A stretch of DNA of 64,000 bases from Afipia sp. GAS231 (lineage in GTDB: Bacteria > Pseudomonadota > Alphaproteobacteria > Rhizobiales > Xanthobacteraceae). The stretch spans positions 1,550,001 through 1,614,000 of the forward strand of contig NZ_LT629703.1 in the NCBI RefSeq assembly GCF_900103365.1, read 5' to 3'. Position 1 is the first letter of the stretch. Each line of letters opens with the position of its first letter. Under the pieces are notes generated by a model, which saw only the letters and a list, made by a program, of their open reading frames with translations, ran no database searches and had not been told where the DNA came from. Below are positions 62,632 to 64,000 of the stretch, piece by piece. The position numbers and the translations under genes are program-made.

Positions 62632-63021
62632 ATGCCACTTTTGTGCTTCGATCTAATTCAGGGTTGTTCGGAAAACCAGATCAAAAAGATATTGGACGCG
62701 ACCCATGAGGTCTTGATCCAATCATTTGCCGTGCCAGAGCGCGACCGCTATCAGATCGTCAGAGAACACGCGCCATCCAGAATGATCATCGAGGATACCG
62801 GTCTCGGTATCGTGCGAACGCCGAATATGCTGGTCCTTCAAGTCACGACCCGCCCTCGGAGCCGAGCTATGAAGCAAGCATTTTATAGTTCGTTGGTGAA
62901 GAAGTTGGAGGCTGCATGCGGTATTGCACCAAGCGACGTCGTCGTCACTTTCGTGACGAACACGGACGAAGATTGGTCGTTTGGACTCGGACGCGCTCAA
63001 TTCCTCACTGGTGAGCTTTAG
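62632..63021 (+). CDS. Tautomerase-family protein
   Basis: 129 aa. After removal of Met the chain begins Pro-Leu-Leu-Cys-Phe-Asp, giving the catalytic N-terminal proline of the tautomerase superfamily (Tautomerase_2-like). A second half follows with VVVTFVTNTDEDWSFGLGRA. ATG at 62632 is seven bases after GGAG and gives the required Pro1; the ATG at 62626 would not. Members of this family include malonate semialdehyde decarboxylase-like and cis-CAAD-like enzymes. It may serve the mmsA pathway upstream. Confidence 0.87.
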   Translation: MPLLCFDLIQGCSENQIKKILDATHEVLIQSFAVPERDRYQIVREHAPSRMIIEDTGLGIVRTPNMLVLQVTTRPRSRAMKQAFYSSLVKKLEAACGIAPSDVVVTFVTNTDEDWSFGLGRAQFLTGEL

Positions 63022-63464
63022 CTCATCGACACCCAACGCTTAGACCTGGAGGAACTCGGGATAGATTTCTTGGTGTCGCAGCGGCTGCCGCCGCCGCGAT
63101 GCTGGCCGCGACCACGGGGGCCGGCGGTACGATTCGGCTGCGCGAAGACGACTATATCGCGCGCCCGATTGTCCTCGGCCAGCGAGCAAAGCTGGTATTT
63201 TTTCGCACTCAGCGGCGGCCTGCTGCGGAGCCGTCGCGGGTGCTGCACCGCTCATCATCACCGAACGTGTAATGGCGGAAGCTACGAAGGCTTGGCCCAC
63301 GCCGGCCACGAGGGCCGGCGACCTGCGCGATGCTGCGATTTGGACTAGCGAAGCTGTGTGCTGCATGACAATCCCCTCGGTTGACACAGTCCGTTTTAAC
63401 CGGGAGTCGCCCGAGGCGATTTGACTCTTGCCATACAGAGGCGAAGGCTTGAACGGCTCGCCGG
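63022..63464. other. Region without a supported gene
   Basis: Reading frames of 70-110 residues exist on both strands, but none shows family motifs or a convincing start. One plus-strand frame has an export-signal-like stretch (RFLGVAAAAAAMLAATTGA) with no start codon or sensible continuation. It may be decayed sequence. Confidence 0.4.
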
Positions 63465-63971
63465 TCAGGCCTTCAACTGCGCCGCTACCCCGGCGAGATC
63501 GCCCATGCCCCAATGCTCAACAATCAGGCCGTCTTGAACCCTGAAAATATCGCAGGAAGTGAATCGGAGCGCACGACCGGTGGGCGCAACTCCCGCGAGC
63601 GGGCCGTTATGGGTGCCGCTATAGACGAAGCTTGCAGCCGCAATATTGCCCGACACGACCGTGGCCTCGATCTCCACCTTGAGGTCCGGTATTCCAGCCA
63701 GCCGTGCAGTAAAAACTGCCACCGTCCCCTGCTTCGGCGACTTTCCCTGTGGCGGCGGCGGCGCGGCTGCGCTGACCTGATGGTTGACGTAATTCTCCGA
63801 GAACAGCGCTGCGAATGCCGTGAGGTCGTGCGCGCTCAATGTCGCCGCGAATTTTTCGATCCAGGGTGCGGTTGCCTTCTTGTCGTCCGCCAAGGCCGGC
63901 GCGACAAGAGCCGGCACCGCAAGAGCCGATCCCGCCAACGTAACCGCCTTCAAAAGATTCCTTCTATCCAT
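63465..63971 (-). CDS. Exported SnoaL-like (NTF2-fold) ester cyclase family protein
   Basis: 168 aa. A twin-arginine-type leader (DRRNLLKAVTLAGSALAVPA, cleavage near ALAD) is followed by the SnoaL fold: FAALFSENYVNHQV, FTARLAGIPDLKVEIEATVV, GTHNGPLAGVAPTGRALRFT and IFRVQDGLIVEHWGMGDLAG. Such proteins are related to polyketide cyclases, but most have no known substrate. It is convergent with the plus-strand mmsA-tautomerase pair. The start at 63971 lies near the window edge and is intact. Confidence 0.9.
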   Translation of the reverse strand: MDRRNLLKAVTLAGSALAVPALVAPALADDKKATAPWIEKFAATLSAHDLTAFAALFSENYVNHQVSAAAPPPPQGKSPKQGTVAVFTARLAGIPDLKVEIEATVVSGNIAAASFVYSGTHNGPLAGVAPTGRALRFTSCDIFRVQDGLIVEHWGMGDLAGVAAQLKA

Positions 63972-64000
63972 AGGTATTCTCCAATCTGATCGTCACATGA

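Noticed and set aside
63040..63513. Minus-strand frame of 157 residues near the right end
   Set aside because: Its upstream part overlaps the SnoaL-like gene in another frame, and no motif or plausible start supports it.

Overview
The window is one continuous stretch of accessory catabolic DNA from a GC-rich alphaproteobacterium. The gene content (many LysR, GntR and TetR regulators, class III adenylate cyclases, form II CoxSLM, a PQQ dehydrogenase, acyl-CoA enzymes, peptide ABC transport) resembles soil Bradyrhizobium or Rhodopseudomonas relatives. That placement is inferred from content and codon style only. No tRNA, rRNA, CRISPR array or complete mobile element was seen.

Layout. 0-4 kb: the end of an ohr gene, an AT-rich LysR gene, a FrnE-type oxidoreductase, a DUF1348 gene, and remnants (a CoA-ligase scrap and an IS5-type transposase start). 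4.2-10.6 kb: a minus-strand redox and transport locus. It comprises a GntR/FCD regulator, thioredoxin reductase, a C4-dicarboxylate carrier, a thioredoxin-fold fusion protein and a UGSC/GrdB-like protein, with a frameshifted hydroxypyruvate-isomerase-like gene upstream. Near-identical palindromic operators overlap the promoters of trxB and dctA with matching geometry. 10.8-18.2 kb: XRE-cupin regulator, adenylate cyclase, a complete ohr, an SDR, a PQQ quinohemoprotein alcohol dehydrogenase and an epoxide-hydrolase-like protein. 18.3-26.2 kb: a peptide-type ABC transporter with an M81 (MlrC-type) metallopeptidase and a divergent LysR. 26.3-33 kb: CoA ligase, acyl-CoA dehydrogenase and form II coxM-coxL-coxS. 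33.3-38.8 kb: VOC protein, lactonase, enolase-superfamily enzyme, PanE-like reductase, YghU-type GST and CoxG. 39-46.6 kb: a bis-MGD-type molybdoenzyme divergent from moaA, a seven-iron ferredoxin and an adrenodoxin-reductase-like flavoprotein, then a MocR-type regulator that has lost its PLP residues and an NTF2-like protein ending in a strong terminator. 46.7-54.5 kb: an alpha/beta hydrolase with a divergent TetR, and a GMC / enoyl-CoA hydratase / CaiB / SDR operon with an upstream LysR. 54.5-64 kb: hydrolase, ABM protein, GlxA-type regulator, GST, a hydrolase-adenylate cyclase fusion, an enolase-superfamily enzyme, mmsA, a tautomerase and a SnoaL-like protein.

Together these genes look like a patchwork for taking up and degrading small organic acids, alcohols, peptides and CoA-linked intermediates. 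Each block carries its own transcription factor. Several short decayed copies of genes that are intact elsewhere in the same window (CoA ligase, mmsA, GST) show repeated local duplication and loss.

The most unusual unit is the 4.2-9.6 kb locus. Thioredoxin reductase, a thioredoxin fusion and a CxxCxxC (UGSC-type) protein sit together under one GntR operator family, which recalls the trx-grd arrangement of clostridial glycine reductase but with cysteine in place of selenocysteine.
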